NCBI GenBank assembly: GCA_030065815.1 | Contig: JASJCU010000027.1 | Coordinates: 1-47,213 of the forward strand | DNA length: 47,213 nt | Source of the DNA: Gammaproteobacteria bacterium | GTDB lineage: Bacteria > Pseudomonadota > Gammaproteobacteria > Chromatiales > Chromatiaceae | Direction of reading: 5' to 3' | Part shown: in pieces, positions 20,209 to 28,678 of the stretch | Numbering within the stretch: the first letter of the stretch is position 1 | Layout: each line of letters begins with the position of its first letter | Program-made: the position numbers and the translations under genes | Notes under the pieces: generated by a model | What the model was told of the DNA's origin: nothing | Database searches by the model: none | The model's input: only the letters and a program-made list of their open reading frames with translations

Positions 20209-21492
20209 TCATGACGCCTGCTTCTCCTTGTCGTCGTCGACCAGATACTCGGCGAGCATCTCGGTCAGGCCGACGATCGGGATGTCCATCTCGTTTTCCT
20301 CGAGCCCCTCTTCCAGGGTCAGGCGACAGTTGGCGCATGCCGTGACCAGCGTTTCGACACCGAGTGCCTGCAGCTGCGACTTCTTCTTGTTGAAGGCCGT
20401 CAGCTTGACTTCGTCGGCACGCTCGTTGGCGCTGACGCCGCCGCCACCGCCGCAGCACCAGTTCATCGCGCCGCCGTCTTCCATCTCGACGAAATTGCTG
20501 GCGATCTGCTGCAACAGGTTGCGCGGCTGGTCGACGACACCGCCCTTGCGCGCAATCTGGCAAGGGTCGTGGTACGTGAGCTTGGCGTCTTCCTTGCCCT
20601 CGGTCTTGATCAGGCCCTGCTCGACGAACTCGTCGAGCACCTCGAGGATGTGTTTGACGTCGAACTTGTAGGGCCGGCCGATCAGGTTGGCACCGTCCCA
20701 GCGGATCGCCGTGAAGGCATGGCCGCATTCGGGGCTGATCACGGTCTTGACACCGAGTTCCTCGGCGGCATCGACGACGCGCCTGACCAGCGTGCGCGCG
20801 ATGTCCGAGACACCGATCTGGATGCCGCTGTTGGTGGCCTCGAAGGCCTTCGAGGCCAGCGTCCACGTCTTGCCGGCCTGCTTCATGATGCGGGCGATTG
20901 CTTCCAGGTATTCCGGGAAGTTCATGATCTCCATCGACGACAGCAGCACCATGTAGTCGGCGCCTTTGACATCCATCGGCGCATCGAGGCCGGTGTCGTT
21001 CTTCAGATGCTTGATCTGCGCCTCAAGCGCCGGCAGCTTCAGCCCCATCGGGCTGCCGATCTCGACGGCGCGGGTGCTCGCCCCGATCAGGCCCTCGGGC
21101 GCATGTCCGGCGGCCGCGAAGCCCTCGCGGAGCTTGCGGATCATGCCCGAGATATCGTTGCCGACCGGGCACACCAGGCTGCAACGGCCACACAAGGTGC
21201 AACCGTCGTAGACCAGGGTCTCCCACTCTTCGAACGTCTTCGCGTCGACCGGTTCGGACAGCCCGAGCAGTGCCTTCAGCTTGCCGACCAGCGTGTACTC
21301 GCGCTCCCAGATCCGCCGCATCGGCTCGACCTTGTTGATCGGCGTGTACTTCGGATCGCCGGTCTCGGTGTAGAACAGGCAGGCGTCGGCGCACATGCCG
21401 CAGTGCACGCAGGCGCTGAAGAAGCTGGCGACCGGCGCATCGATCTCGGTCTTGATGAATTCGATGCCTTTCTCGATCGAAGGCGCGCTCAT
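20209..21492 (-). CDS. isp2: Isp2: HdrD/DsrK-like iron-sulfur protein
   Basis: Isp2 (427 residues) is the cytoplasmic electron-transfer partner of Isp-type hydrogenases and resembles heterodisulfide reductase HdrD and DsrK. Two [4Fe-4S] ferredoxin motifs sit at CVHCGMCADAC (28-38) and CTLCGRCSLVC (98-108). The C-terminal half has a cysteine-rich CCG domain: a DPC cysteine, CCGGGGG and a final CANC, the site of the unusual catalytic cluster in HdrB/HdrD. The ATG overlaps the isp1 stop as ATGA, so translation is coupled. With Isp1 it should pass hydrogenase electrons across the membrane to a cytoplasmic acceptor, perhaps a disulfide; the DsrC-like gene upstream is a candidate partner. Confidence 0.93.
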   Translation of the reverse strand: MSAPSIEKGIEFIKTEIDAPVASFFSACVHCGMCADACLFYTETGDPKYTPINKVEPMRRIWEREYTLVGKLKALLGLSEPVDAKTFEEWETLVYDGCTLCGRCSLVCPVGNDISGMIRKLREGFAAAGHAPEGLIGASTRAVEIGSPMGLKLPALEAQIKHLKNDTGLDAPMDVKGADYMVLLSSMEIMNFPEYLEAIARIMKQAGKTWTLASKAFEATNSGIQIGVSDIARTLVRRVVDAAEELGVKTVISPECGHAFTAIRWDGANLIGRPYKFDVKHILEVLDEFVEQGLIKTEGKEDAKLTYHDPCQIARKGGVVDQPRNLLQQIASNFVEMEDGGAMNWCCGGGGGVSANERADEVKLTAFNKKKSQLQALGVETLVTACANCRLTLEEGLEENEMDIPIVGLTEMLAEYLVDDDKEKQAS

Positions 21493-22148
21493 GATTCGAC
21501 TCCTCTGCGGCCGGCCTGGTAACCCTGGTACCAACGGGCGGTGGCGAAACTGAACATATGCGTGAGCTTGGTGAACGGTGCGACGACCATCAGCAGCTCG
21601 ACGCTCAACAGGTGCAGCGCCAGCATCAGGGTGTACGGCAGCAGCAGGTGGTTGTACGCCATGTAGCCGGTCAGGACTGGCAGCAGCGTCACGGCCCAGG
21701 CCAGCCAGTCACCCTTGGTCGTCAGAAAGCGCATGACGGTGTTGTTCAGGCGGAACACCAGTGCCGCGATCAGTGACAGGATCGTGATCGCACCGATCGC
21801 GTCGATCAGCCCCGACGGCAGGCCGGGCCAGCTGATACCGAGCGCGCGATCGAACAGCGCGATGTGCGGCTCGTACAGGAACAGCACGATGAAGAAGCCG
21901 ATATGCAGCACGTAGCCGTTGATGATGCGCAGCGGTTCCTTGTCGAAGACCGACTTGCGCGGCAACGTGCGTGCGACCAGCGTGCGCATCCCACCCTGCG
22001 CCCCGCTTCCCCGCGCTGCCGACAGGTCGGGTTTCTTGCCCAGCGCCATCACCTCGAACAGGCGCAGCAGCATGCCGGCGACGAAAATCGTCAGCGCGAT
22101 ATCGAAACCTGGACCACGAGCCCAGGCGAGCAGCTCATTGGCATCCAT
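21489..22148 (-). CDS. isp1: Isp1: cytochrome b-type membrane subunit
   Basis: Isp1 (219 residues) is the membrane anchor and heme b subunit of Isp-type hydrogenases, related to NarI and DsrM. Five hydrophobic helices can be drawn at about residues 15-35, 78-98, 115-135, 147-167 and 172-192. Histidines in the second helix (YVLHIGFF), in NHLLLPY and in LHLLSVELL are likely heme ligands. The ATG lies three bases after the hynS stop and the gene overlaps isp2, so hynS-isp1-isp2 is one tight unit. The role in linking periplasmic H2 oxidation to cytoplasmic Isp2 is known for the family; the quinone or protein acceptor here is not evident. Confidence 0.92.
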   Translation of the reverse strand: MDANELLAWARGPGFDIALTIFVAGMLLRLFEVMALGKKPDLSAARGSGAQGGMRTLVARTLPRKSVFDKEPLRIINGYVLHIGFFIVLFLYEPHIALFDRALGISWPGLPSGLIDAIGAITILSLIAALVFRLNNTVMRFLTTKGDWLAWAVTLLPVLTGYMAYNHLLLPYTLMLALHLLSVELLMVVAPFTKLTHMFSFATARWYQGYQAGRRGVES

Positions 22149-22151
22149 GGT

Positions 22152-23243
22152 CTATGACTCCTTCGAAAGATCTTTGATGGTGATGGTGTCGCGCTTCTCG
22201 CGTGCGTCCGCCTTGCGTTTGCGGTTCCAGACGGCGGCCGCCGCGCCGACCGCGAGACCGGCGGTACCGGCGGCGAGTATCGTGTCGCCGACATCGCGGA
22301 ACGGCACCGACAGGGCCTGGTAGAAACTGCCGGCATCCCAAAAGCGGGGCTCGGAGCAGCCGATGCAACCGTGGCCCGCCTCGACCGGCCAGCTGGTGCC
22401 CTCGTTCCACTTCGCCGTCGCGCAGGCGTTGTAGGTGGTCGGGCCCTTGCAGCCGAGTTTGAACAGGCACCAGCCCTTGCGCGCACCTTCGTCGTCGAAG
22501 GTCTCGGCGAACTGGCCGCGTTCGTAGAATGGCCGCCGATAGCAGCGGTCGTGGATACTCTGGCCGAAGAACGCCTTCGGGCGGCCGAGGCCGTCCAGCT
22601 CCGGCAGCCTGCCGAAGGTCAGGAAGTGCGCCAGCACGCCGGTGATCACGGTCGGAATCGGCGGGCAGCCCGGGACGTTGACGATCGGCTTGTCATCGAT
22701 GATGTCGGCCACCGCGACCGCGTCGGTCGGATTCGGGTTGGCCATCGGCAGACCACCGTAGGCGGCACAGGTGCCGACCGAGACGATCGCGGCCGCGCCC
22801 TCGGCGCATTCCTTGAGCATGTCGAGATTGCTGATCCCGGCGATCGCCGAGTAATTGCCGTTGGCCCCCAGCGGGATCGAGCCGTCGACCACCAGCAGGT
22901 ATTCGCCCCAGTTCGCCTGCATTGCCTCTTCGCGGGCGTGCTCGGCGGCGTCACCGGAGGCGGCCTGCAGGGTGTGGTGATAGTCGAGTGAGATATGGTC
23001 GAAGATCAGGCCCTCGATCGATGGCGCGTGGCTGCGCGTCAGCGATTCGGTGCAGCCGGTGCATTCCTGAAACGACAGCCAGATCACCGAGGGTCGCTTG
23101 GCCTGCTCGAGTGCCGCGGCGATCTTCGGGATCATCATTGGCGGCAGTGCCATCATCGAGGCCGTCGCGGCACAGAACTTCATGAAGCCGCGGCGCGATA
23201 CACCGCGTTGCCGCAAGCGTTCGCCGAGAGAGAGATCGTCCAC
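22152..23243 (-). CDS. hynS: [NiFe] hydrogenase small subunit (Isp-type)
   Basis: The small subunit (363 residues) carries the iron-sulfur relay from the NiFe site. A Tat signal (SRRGFMKF, twin arginines at 17-18) exports it together with the folded large subunit. The proximal-cluster motif ECTGCTES (C61, C64) is the standard form: it lacks the extra cysteine of oxygen-tolerant hydrogenases, so oxygen sensitivity is expected. Later cysteines (HDRC, GWCLFKLGCKGP, GCIGCSEP) supply the other clusters. A hydrophobic segment near the C-terminus (about 327-343) may anchor it. I chose the GTG at 23243 because AGGAG lies eight bases upstream and the product starts directly before the Tat region. Confidence 0.95.
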   Translation of the reverse strand: MDDLSLGERLRQRGVSRRGFMKFCAATASMMALPPMMIPKIAAALEQAKRPSVIWLSFQECTGCTESLTRSHAPSIEGLIFDHISLDYHHTLQAASGDAAEHAREEAMQANWGEYLLVVDGSIPLGANGNYSAIAGISNLDMLKECAEGAAAIVSVGTCAAYGGLPMANPNPTDAVAVADIIDDKPIVNVPGCPPIPTVITGVLAHFLTFGRLPELDGLGRPKAFFGQSIHDRCYRRPFYERGQFAETFDDEGARKGWCLFKLGCKGPTTYNACATAKWNEGTSWPVEAGHGCIGCSEPRFWDAGSFYQALSVPFRDVGDTILAAGTAGLAVGAAAAVWNRKRKADAREKRDTITIKDLSKES

Positions 23244-23695
23244 CTTTTTTACTCCTGATCTGTCGCGAGTTGGTGACAATGTTTGTTTGGCTGGGACAGC
23301 GATCCAGTCATGCCGGGGCAAAGCGCGTTACCCAAATCCTGACGGTGCGGCGTGAGGACCGGGCCGCGGCGGGAAGCACAATCCTGTGCTGCAGTTATCG
23401 GTACAGGTATCCGTCGCTGTAACGCCCTGTTCGCGCCTGATCCCGACGCCCTACCACTCCAGCCGGTGTCTCTCGAACACAACCGTATGGCGACAGAATA
23501 GCGGTGATTACGTCGCCCAATGCTGACCTATGTCAGTATTTGCTTGAATACCGAATAAAGGGGAACGAAAACCCTAGGAAAGGGCCGTTCTGGGCCTCCC
23601 CGATGACAGGCCGGCGTCAGATTCGGGGTCGCGACGCCGCCCGGCGCCGCGTCTCGCGGTGAGACGCGGTCACCGTCGGCGCGCTGGCAGGTCGA
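23244..23695. other. 452-bp region between the DsrC-like gene and hynS
   Basis: No gene is supported here. On the minus strand it holds, in order, a strong hairpin 27 bp after the DsrC-like stop (CCGCGTCTC / GAGACGCGG, 23647-23669, no U-tract), then the Crp/Fnr-type promoter candidate at 23495-23536, then a leader of about 245 bases ending at the hynS ribosome binding site. The hairpin could protect the DsrC-like mRNA 3' end or partly end transcription. Confidence 0.6.
23495..23536 (-). promoter_or_regulatory. Candidate Crp/Fnr-dependent promoter for hynS-isp1-isp2-hynL
   Basis: The palindrome CTGAC-CTAT-GTCAG (23523-23536) has the TGA-N6-TCA layout of Crp/Fnr-family sites. On the minus strand a -10 like hexamer TATTCT lies at 23495-23500, giving a start near 23488. 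The palindrome centre (23529.5) then falls at about -41.5, the classic class II activator position. The spacing is seen directly; the regulator is inferred. Confidence 0.5.
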
Positions 23696-24082
23696 TCATC
23701 CGCAGCTGCGGCCTACGGGCGTGGGCAGACCGGCATAACGACACGCGGTCTTCGCGCCGCCCGGGAACAACTCCTTGATGTAGCGCCGGGTCCAGCGGCA
23801 GTCGTTCTGATCCTTGCACAGGTTGCGCGCCAGGATAGGCAGCTCGGGTGCCACGCTGTATTCGGCGTAAAAACGGTTCAGGAAATCGATCAGGATCCAG
23901 TGGTCGTCGACGAGCTCGACGCCATCGTTGTCGGCCATCGCCACCGCGACCTCGGAACTCCAGTCTTCGGGGTTCACGAGGTAGCCGTGGACGTCGAGCG
24001 GGATGTATTTCCCGGCGACCTCTATGACGGCCTGGTCTCCTGGTTTGGGCGCGACGGCGCCCCTTACCTCTTCAATCCTCAT
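23696..24082 (-). CDS. DsrC/TusE-family sulfur-carrier-like protein
   Basis: This 128-residue protein belongs to the DsrC/TusE/RspA family. The family pattern is visible in GYLVNPEDWSSEVA, the WILIDFLNRFYAEY segment, YIKELFPGGAKTACRYAGLPTP and a penultimate cysteine. Cys127 is the equivalent of the swinging-arm cysteine and Cys114 of the second one. The spacing is 13 residues instead of the usual 11, because two residues (RS) are added before Cys127. Two more cysteines (C89, C95) are present. The ATG at 24082 follows GGGAGG. The gene lies between the hydrogenase maturation genes and hynS. Known DsrC proteins carry sulfur or act as disulfide substrates of DsrK-like enzymes; Isp2 would be the matching partner here. 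Confidence 0.85.
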   Translation of the reverse strand: MRIEEVRGAVAPKPGDQAVIEVAGKYIPLDVHGYLVNPEDWSSEVAVAMADNDGVELVDDHWILIDFLNRFYAEYSVAPELPILARNLCKDQNDCRWTRRYIKELFPGGAKTACRYAGLPTPVGRSCG

Positions 24083-24317
24083 GGTGTGCCTCCCGCTTCT
24101 AACTGAGCAGTATTCGGAAATCTGGTACTTCCTGGGTTTAAAGCTAGCAGCGCGCAGGCGGCAGCGCGGGGCAAAGCCGCGCCGGGAGTGCGGCTTTATC
24201 CCTCCCAGATCAAACAAAGCCCAGTTAGGCCGCGGCGCGGCCCTCTTTTTCGGAATATCGGCGACTACTTATCTGTCGAATTTCTTATGGTGCCGGGATT
24301 CCGGCACGGCGACCGGG

Positions 24318-24749
24318 TCAGTCGTCGGCGGGGGCGTCGGGCCGCGCCAGCGCGGCGACCGCGGCGATGCCGGCGGCGATGTCGGACAGTGGCGTCACCA
24401 GGATGGCGGGGATCCGGGTGATCTCGAGATGCAGCGTCAGCCGGCGATCGTCGGCGTCCTTGTGTTCGACGATCCAGACCCCGGGCACGGCGGTCTCGTA
24501 TACGCTCGTCGGGCCGAAGGCCTGCAGCGTCGCGCTGACCTCGCCGCTGCCGAGCAGCTCCCGCAGGTCGGCCTCGTCCTGTTCGCTGAACGGCATCGCC
24601 GACAGGTCGATCGTCGCCTCCTGCTGGCTGTCGCGGAGGTCGCACAGGGCCTGCTCGACCTGCTGCAACAGCGGCCGCAGGTTCTCGGTGCGCAGCGTCC
24701 GGCCACCGACCCCCTCGACACGCACCGAAATCGAGTCCAATCCGCTCAT
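24318..24749 (-). CDS. HupH/HyaF-family hydrogenase accessory protein, single domain
   Basis: This 143-residue protein matches the C-terminal domain of HupH/HyaF hydrogenase accessory proteins. The clearest parts are LRPLLQQVEQALCDL, GSGEVSATLQAFGPTSVYETAVPGVWIVEH (residues about 73-102, read as two motifs) and EITRIPAILVTPLSDI. Family members help assemble the small subunit or its clusters, but the exact role is debated. Full HupH proteins contain two such regions; here only one is present, so this is a short form. The ATG at 24749 is the likely start. It lies 99 bp after the protease gene and 235 bp before the DsrC-like gene, all on one strand. The gap to the DsrC-like gene contains an AAAGCCGC / GCGGCTTT hairpin at 24173-24197. 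Confidence 0.78.
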   Translation of the reverse strand: MSGLDSISVRVEGVGGRTLRTENLRPLLQQVEQALCDLRDSQQEATIDLSAMPFSEQDEADLRELLGSGEVSATLQAFGPTSVYETAVPGVWIVEHKDADDRRLTLHLEITRIPAILVTPLSDIAAGIAAVAALARPDAPADD

Positions 24750-24848
24750 TGCGCTGTCCACCGTTCGTTGGGAAGTCTTAAAGGTAGCCGATTCGCCGCC
24801 CGGCAGCGTGACCCAGGTCAAAGGGAACGGCCCTATATTAGGCAATAA

Positions 24849-25316
24849 TTATTGACGCCAGCGGGCCGCCAGGGCGAGCGCCATCTGCGCGACGCGGGCG
24901 ATCGACGGTGCGACCTCGGGGCTCGGGAACTCGCCCCAATCGAGCGACGCCGGCTGCACGCCGATCAGCGCGCGGCAATCCGGGAAGGTCCCGGACAGCC
25001 GCGCGATATCGAACAGGTCCATCAGTCCGACCTCGTGCACGCTGGCGCGGTTTCCGGTCAGGTAGCGATCCATGTCCGCGCCTTCGAAGCAGCGGATCGT
25101 GCCCGGTGCCTCGTCGATCCGCGCCGCATCGACGACAATGAGGTTGTCGTGTTCGGCGATAGGCTCGGCGAGTGTAAAGCTCAGCGTGCCGCCGTCGAAA
25201 TAGGTTACACCCGGGGTATCCGGATGGTGGGCCTCGAGGTAGCGCACGACGTGCACACCGACACCCTCGTCGGTCAGCAGATTGTTGCCGATGCCCAGGA
25301 TCAGGGTGGATTGCAC
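24849..25316 (-). CDS. Hydrogenase maturation protease (HyaD/HupD family)
   Basis: This 155-residue endopeptidase (M52 family) cuts the C-terminal tail from the [NiFe] large subunit once nickel is inserted. The N-terminal LILGIGNNLLTDEGVGVH contains the Asn and Glu (E-G-V-G) that contact nickel. DGGTLSF and the IVVDAARID strand follow, and the conserved histidine in SVHEVGLMDL completes the metal site. The likely substrate is HynL, whose 15-residue tail is intact. I chose the GTG at 25316, which starts directly at the family N-terminus; a TTG 13 codons upstream is possible. The gene is divergent from hypC with only about 60 bp between them. Confidence 0.92.
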   Translation of the reverse strand: MQSTLILGIGNNLLTDEGVGVHVVRYLEAHHPDTPGVTYFDGGTLSFTLAEPIAEHDNLIVVDAARIDEAPGTIRCFEGADMDRYLTGNRASVHEVGLMDLFDIARLSGTFPDCRALIGVQPASLDWGEFPSPEVAPSIARVAQMALALAARWRQ

Positions 25317-25375
25317 GGCGGTGCCTCGCTCAGCGGGTGAAACGTCAACAGACAAAGCAGGTAAAGTAACAGATC

Positions 25376-25615
25376 ATGTGTCTCGGCATCCCCATGCAGA
25401 TCAAACGGATCGACGGCTTCGATGCGCTCTGCGAAGCGAAGGGCATCGAACGCCGGGTCAGCCTGTTCATGCTGCAGCACGAAGCGCTGCAACCCGGCGA
25501 CTATGTCGTCACCCATCTCGGTCACGCCATCCAGAAGGTCGACGCCGCCGAGGCGGCCGCCGCGTGGGAGATCTACGACGAGATGCTCGCAAAGAGCGGC
25601 GCCCCCCCGGGCTGA
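25376..25615 (+). CDS. hypC: Hydrogenase assembly chaperone HypC
   Basis: HypC (79 residues) is a small chaperone that carries the Fe(CN)2CO unit with HypD and delivers it to the hydrogenase large subunit. The invariant N-terminal MCLGIPMQI, with the essential Cys2, is present, as are the GDYVVTHLGHAIQKVD beta-barrel segment and a C-terminal acidic helix. No other hyp gene lies in the window, so hypABDEF must be elsewhere. It is divergent from the protease gene, and moaB follows after 101 bp. It might be specific to this hydrogenase, like HupF or HoxL, rather than the general HypC. Confidence 0.93.
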   Translation: MCLGIPMQIKRIDGFDALCEAKGIERRVSLFMLQHEALQPGDYVVTHLGHAIQKVDAAEAAAAWEIYDEMLAKSGAPPG

Positions 25616-25716
25616 GCGGCAGGCGCCGTTCGGCGCACCCGACCGGCAACGCACAACAACGACGGGCACGGCTGCCGGGCGCCGGGCGAATGCCCGCCAC
25701 CGACAGGAGAGACCGC

Positions 25717-26238
25717 ATGAGCGAACAACGCCAATTCATTCCGCTGAGCCTGGCCCTGCTGACGATCTCCGACACCCGCAGCGAGGCCGACGACAAATCG
25801 GGCGCCGTGCTGCGTCGCCATGCCGAGGAGGCCGGGCACCGCGTGCATGAACAGCGTATCGTCCGCGACGACAAGTACCAGATCCGCGCCGCGCTCTCGG
25901 CGTGGATCGCCGACGACACCGTGCAGGCCGTGATCACGACCGGCGGCACCGGCCTGACCGGGCGCGACGGGACTCCCGAGGCGGTCGCACCATTGCTCGA
26001 CAAGGTCATCGACGGTTTCGGCGAGATGTTCCGGGTGATCTCCTACGACATCATCGGCACGTCGACGATGCAGTCACGCGCGATCGCCGGCGTCGCCAAC
26101 GGCACCTTCGTGTTCTGCCTGCCGGGCTCGTCGGGGGCGTGCAAGGACGGCTGGACCAAGCTGATCGCACACCAGCTCGACTACCGCACGCAGCCGTGCA
26201 ACCTGGTCGAGCTGATGCCCCGTCTGCTCGAGACCTAG
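25717..26238 (+). CDS. moaB: Molybdenum cofactor biosynthesis protein MoaB
   Basis: This 173-residue protein belongs to the MoaB/MogA family, which binds molybdopterin and in some members adenylates it before molybdenum insertion. The family motifs are clear: LALLTISDTRSEADDKSG near the N-terminus, ITTGGTGLTGRDGTPEA in the middle and the FCLPGSSGACKDGW loop. Length and N-terminus fit MoaB better than MogA. The ATG follows AGGAGA. The gene lies downstream of hypC in the same direction but with a 101-bp gap, so cotranscription is uncertain. No other molybdenum-cofactor gene is in the window. Confidence 0.93.
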   Translation: MSEQRQFIPLSLALLTISDTRSEADDKSGAVLRRHAEEAGHRVHEQRIVRDDKYQIRAALSAWIADDTVQAVITTGGTGLTGRDGTPEAVAPLLDKVIDGFGEMFRVISYDIIGTSTMQSRAIAGVANGTFVFCLPGSSGACKDGWTKLIAHQLDYRTQPCNLVELMPRLLET

Positions 26239-26529
26239 GGTCCGATTCCTACAAGACAGGCCGCCGCTGCGTGCTGCCGCAGCGGCTCAGCGAGAGGCGC
26301 GCAATCGCGGGCTGGCCGAGGCCGCGGCGGCCGAGCCTGACGCCGCCGCAGGTCACCGGCGCCGCGCCCGAAATGTGCGCCACCGGCAGGTCGCCGCGCT
26401 GCTGCGTCCGCTGCGCACGACGCGTCGACCGGGCGCGTGCAGACCTGCCCGTCAGCGGCACACGTGTGTCGTGCTGAGCACCGGTTCAGTCGTGCAACAG
26501 GACACCGGTCGCGACAGCGGTCGGTCGCG

Positions 26530-28308
26530 TCACGAACGGTAGCTGCGCTCGACGACGTCGGGCGTCACGATGCCGTAGACGCGAATCACGCCGGGCGCGA
26601 GCTGGCGCGTGACCACCAACGCCTCGGCCGCGCTGTCGTCGAAACGCCGCCAGGCCTCGTCGAGATTGGCATGCACCGCGATCGGTTCGAGGTGCAGACG
26701 CTCGCCCGGGATCGCGAGCAGGTCGATGTCACCGCCGTCCTGATCGGCGTCCGCGTCGGTGGCGGTGGCGGGCGACTCGAGGTAGCGCGCCAGTGCGGCC
26801 GCCGGCATCAACAGCTGCCCGTCGTCGCTGTCGATGACCAGGTACACCGGGTTGTGGGCGAATAGCTCGTCCAGCGAGTTGCGCGACAGCCGCGATCCCA
26901 GGCGCACGAAGCTGCGCTCCATGACGCTGGCCACGCCGATCCGCTGCAGCGCCTGGTGAACCGGCGCGGCGCCATAGTCGATACCGTTGGCGCGCAGCAT
27001 CGCGAGGAACAGGGAATCCTTGCCGAACACCTCCTTGGCCGTGATGCCGGCGACGACAACGGCGAGCATGCCCGGCATGATCACCTCCGGCTGGTCGGTC
27101 AACTCGAGCATCGCCGTCAACGCCGCCAGCGGCGCCTGCAGGCTGCCAGACATCATCGCGCCCATGCCGACCAGCGCGTAGAAACCGACCGGGTTGTGCG
27201 CGTCGGGCAACAGCTCGGCGCCGACCTCGGCGATCAGCGCGCCGAGCACGGCACCGATGAACAGCGATGGCCCGATCATGCCGCCGGGCACACCGAGGCC
27301 GATGCATGCCGACGTTGCCGCGAGCTTGCCGAGCAACAGGACGACCAGCAGGCCGGCCGCCAGCGAGCCGTTCAATGCCAGGCCGACGGTGTCGTAACCG
27401 ATGCCCATGACCTGCGGTAGCACGATCGCGACGATGCCGACGCTCGCGCCGGCCAGCATCATGCGGCGCTCGATCGAGATGCCCTTGGCCCAGCCGCCGA
27501 CGGTCTGCACGGCATGCACGAAAGCCGCGGACACGGCACCGGCCGCGACACCGATCACGAGCACCAGCAGCAGCTCGTCGAGCGCGGCGTTGTGCAATGC
27601 CGGCACGGCGAACGCCGGCTGGTCGCCGAAGACCTGGTTGGACAGCGCCGTTGCACTGACCGCGGCGAGGATCACCGGGATGAAGCTGGCCACGGTGTAT
27701 TCCATCATCACCACTTCCAGCGCAAACACGACACCGGCCAGCGGCGTATTGAACGACGCCGCGATACCGGCCGCCGTGCCGCAGCCGACCAGCGTGCGGA
27801 TGACGTTGTTCGGCAGCGCGAACGCCTGTCCGAGCAGGCTGCCGGACGCCGCGCCGAGGAAGATGTGCGGACCCTCGCGGCCGACCGAGTGGCCGCCGCT
27901 GATCGCGATCGCGGCACCGAAGAACTGCAGGAAGAACGCGCGCAGCGTACAGCGCCCCTGGTAATTGGCCATGCGCTCCATGACCCGCGCCACACCCAGC
28001 ACCTGGATACCGTCACCGAACCAGCGGAACATGCCGGCGAGCAACACGGCGGCCAACAATGGCAGCACGATGCGCGCCCACAGCGGCAGCGCCTCGTAGT
28101 TCTCCGGACCCTCGCCGGGCAGCCCGGCATCCTGCACGCCTTCGACCAGCAGACGAAAGACGATGATGACGGCGCCAGCGAGCAGCCCGGTGACCAGGCC
28201 GAGCAGCGCCAGCGGGATCAGCGCTTCGGGCCGTGCGAGGCGCAGGCGCGCTTCGTCGAGGCGCTCGAGAATGCCGTCGCGAACCGATTTGAAGACGTCA
28301 AAGGGCAT
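26530..28308 (-). CDS. ClC-family chloride channel/transporter with CBS domains
   Basis: This 592-residue membrane protein belongs to the ClC family of anion channels and H+/anion exchangers. The gating-glutamate motif GREGP is present ([16 protein letters not shown]). EVVMMEY corresponds to the region of the internal proton glutamate, and [15 protein letters not shown] to the second filter loop. The usual GSGIPE is replaced by GDGIQVLG, so the anion-binding serine is not conserved; I recall similar changes in a proteobacterial subgroup with CBS domains. The last 140 residues form a tandem CBS region, which often binds adenine nucleotides. The start at 28308 gives a family-like N-terminus but has a weak ribosome binding site. 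The gene is isolated and divergent from the TRAP operon. Confidence 0.9.
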   Translation of the reverse strand: MPFDVFKSVRDGILERLDEARLRLARPEALIPLALLGLVTGLLAGAVIIVFRLLVEGVQDAGLPGEGPENYEALPLWARIVLPLLAAVLLAGMFRWFGDGIQVLGVARVMERMANYQGRCTLRAFFLQFFGAAIAISGGHSVGREGPHIFLGAASGSLLGQAFALPNNVIRTLVGCGTAAGIAASFNTPLAGVVFALEVVMMEYTVASFIPVILAAVSATALSNQVFGDQPAFAVPALHNAALDELLLVLVIGVAAGAVSAAFVHAVQTVGGWAKGISIERRMMLAGASVGIVAIVLPQVMGIGYDTVGLALNGSLAAGLLVVLLLGKLAATSACIGLGVPGGMIGPSLFIGAVLGALIAEVGAELLPDAHNPVGFYALVGMGAMMSGSLQAPLAALTAMLELTDQPEVIMPGMLAVVVAGITAKEVFGKDSLFLAMLRANGIDYGAAPVHQALQRIGVASVMERSFVRLGSRLSRNSLDELFAHNPVYLVIDSDDGQLLMPAAALARYLESPATATDADADQDGGDIDLLAIPGERLHLEPIAVHANLDEAWRRFDDSAAEALVVTRQLAPGVIRVYGIVTPDVVERSYRS

Positions 28309-28678
28309 GCAGGTCCCGCCGCTCCGGCGCGTGACGCGCCGCGAATATCGCATCAATGTGGCAGCTGTCCGCCGATTTTGCACACGCGCAGACCTGGCCG
28401 GCAAACGCAGGCGCTCGCCGCGCAGCGCCGTTTTCAATGTCGGCCCGGTCGAATCACCCGGAAACTGTGCGGTAGGCGCCCCGGTTCGCAATGCGTGCGC
28501 ATTTCTGATAAGTAGTGCAGTGCCAGTCCGAAATGGCCGGCGTACCGCGGCACCCGTCGCCTTCGCGTCGGACGACTGGCCGCGATTCGACGACATGACG
28601 ATCGGTGCCGGCAGATCGCAGAAAAACATATTTTGGCAGGGCCCGCTCGGGTACCGCCCGTCTTTAGGAGGACGTTCG
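28309..28678. other. Divergent intergenic region between the ClC and TAXI genes
   Basis: No gene is supported in these 370 bp. The region must hold both promoters. A strong ribosome binding site (TAGGAGG) for the TAXI gene lies at about 28665-28671. Both possible in-frame extensions (of the ClC and the TAXI ORFs) look non-coding. Confidence 0.55.
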
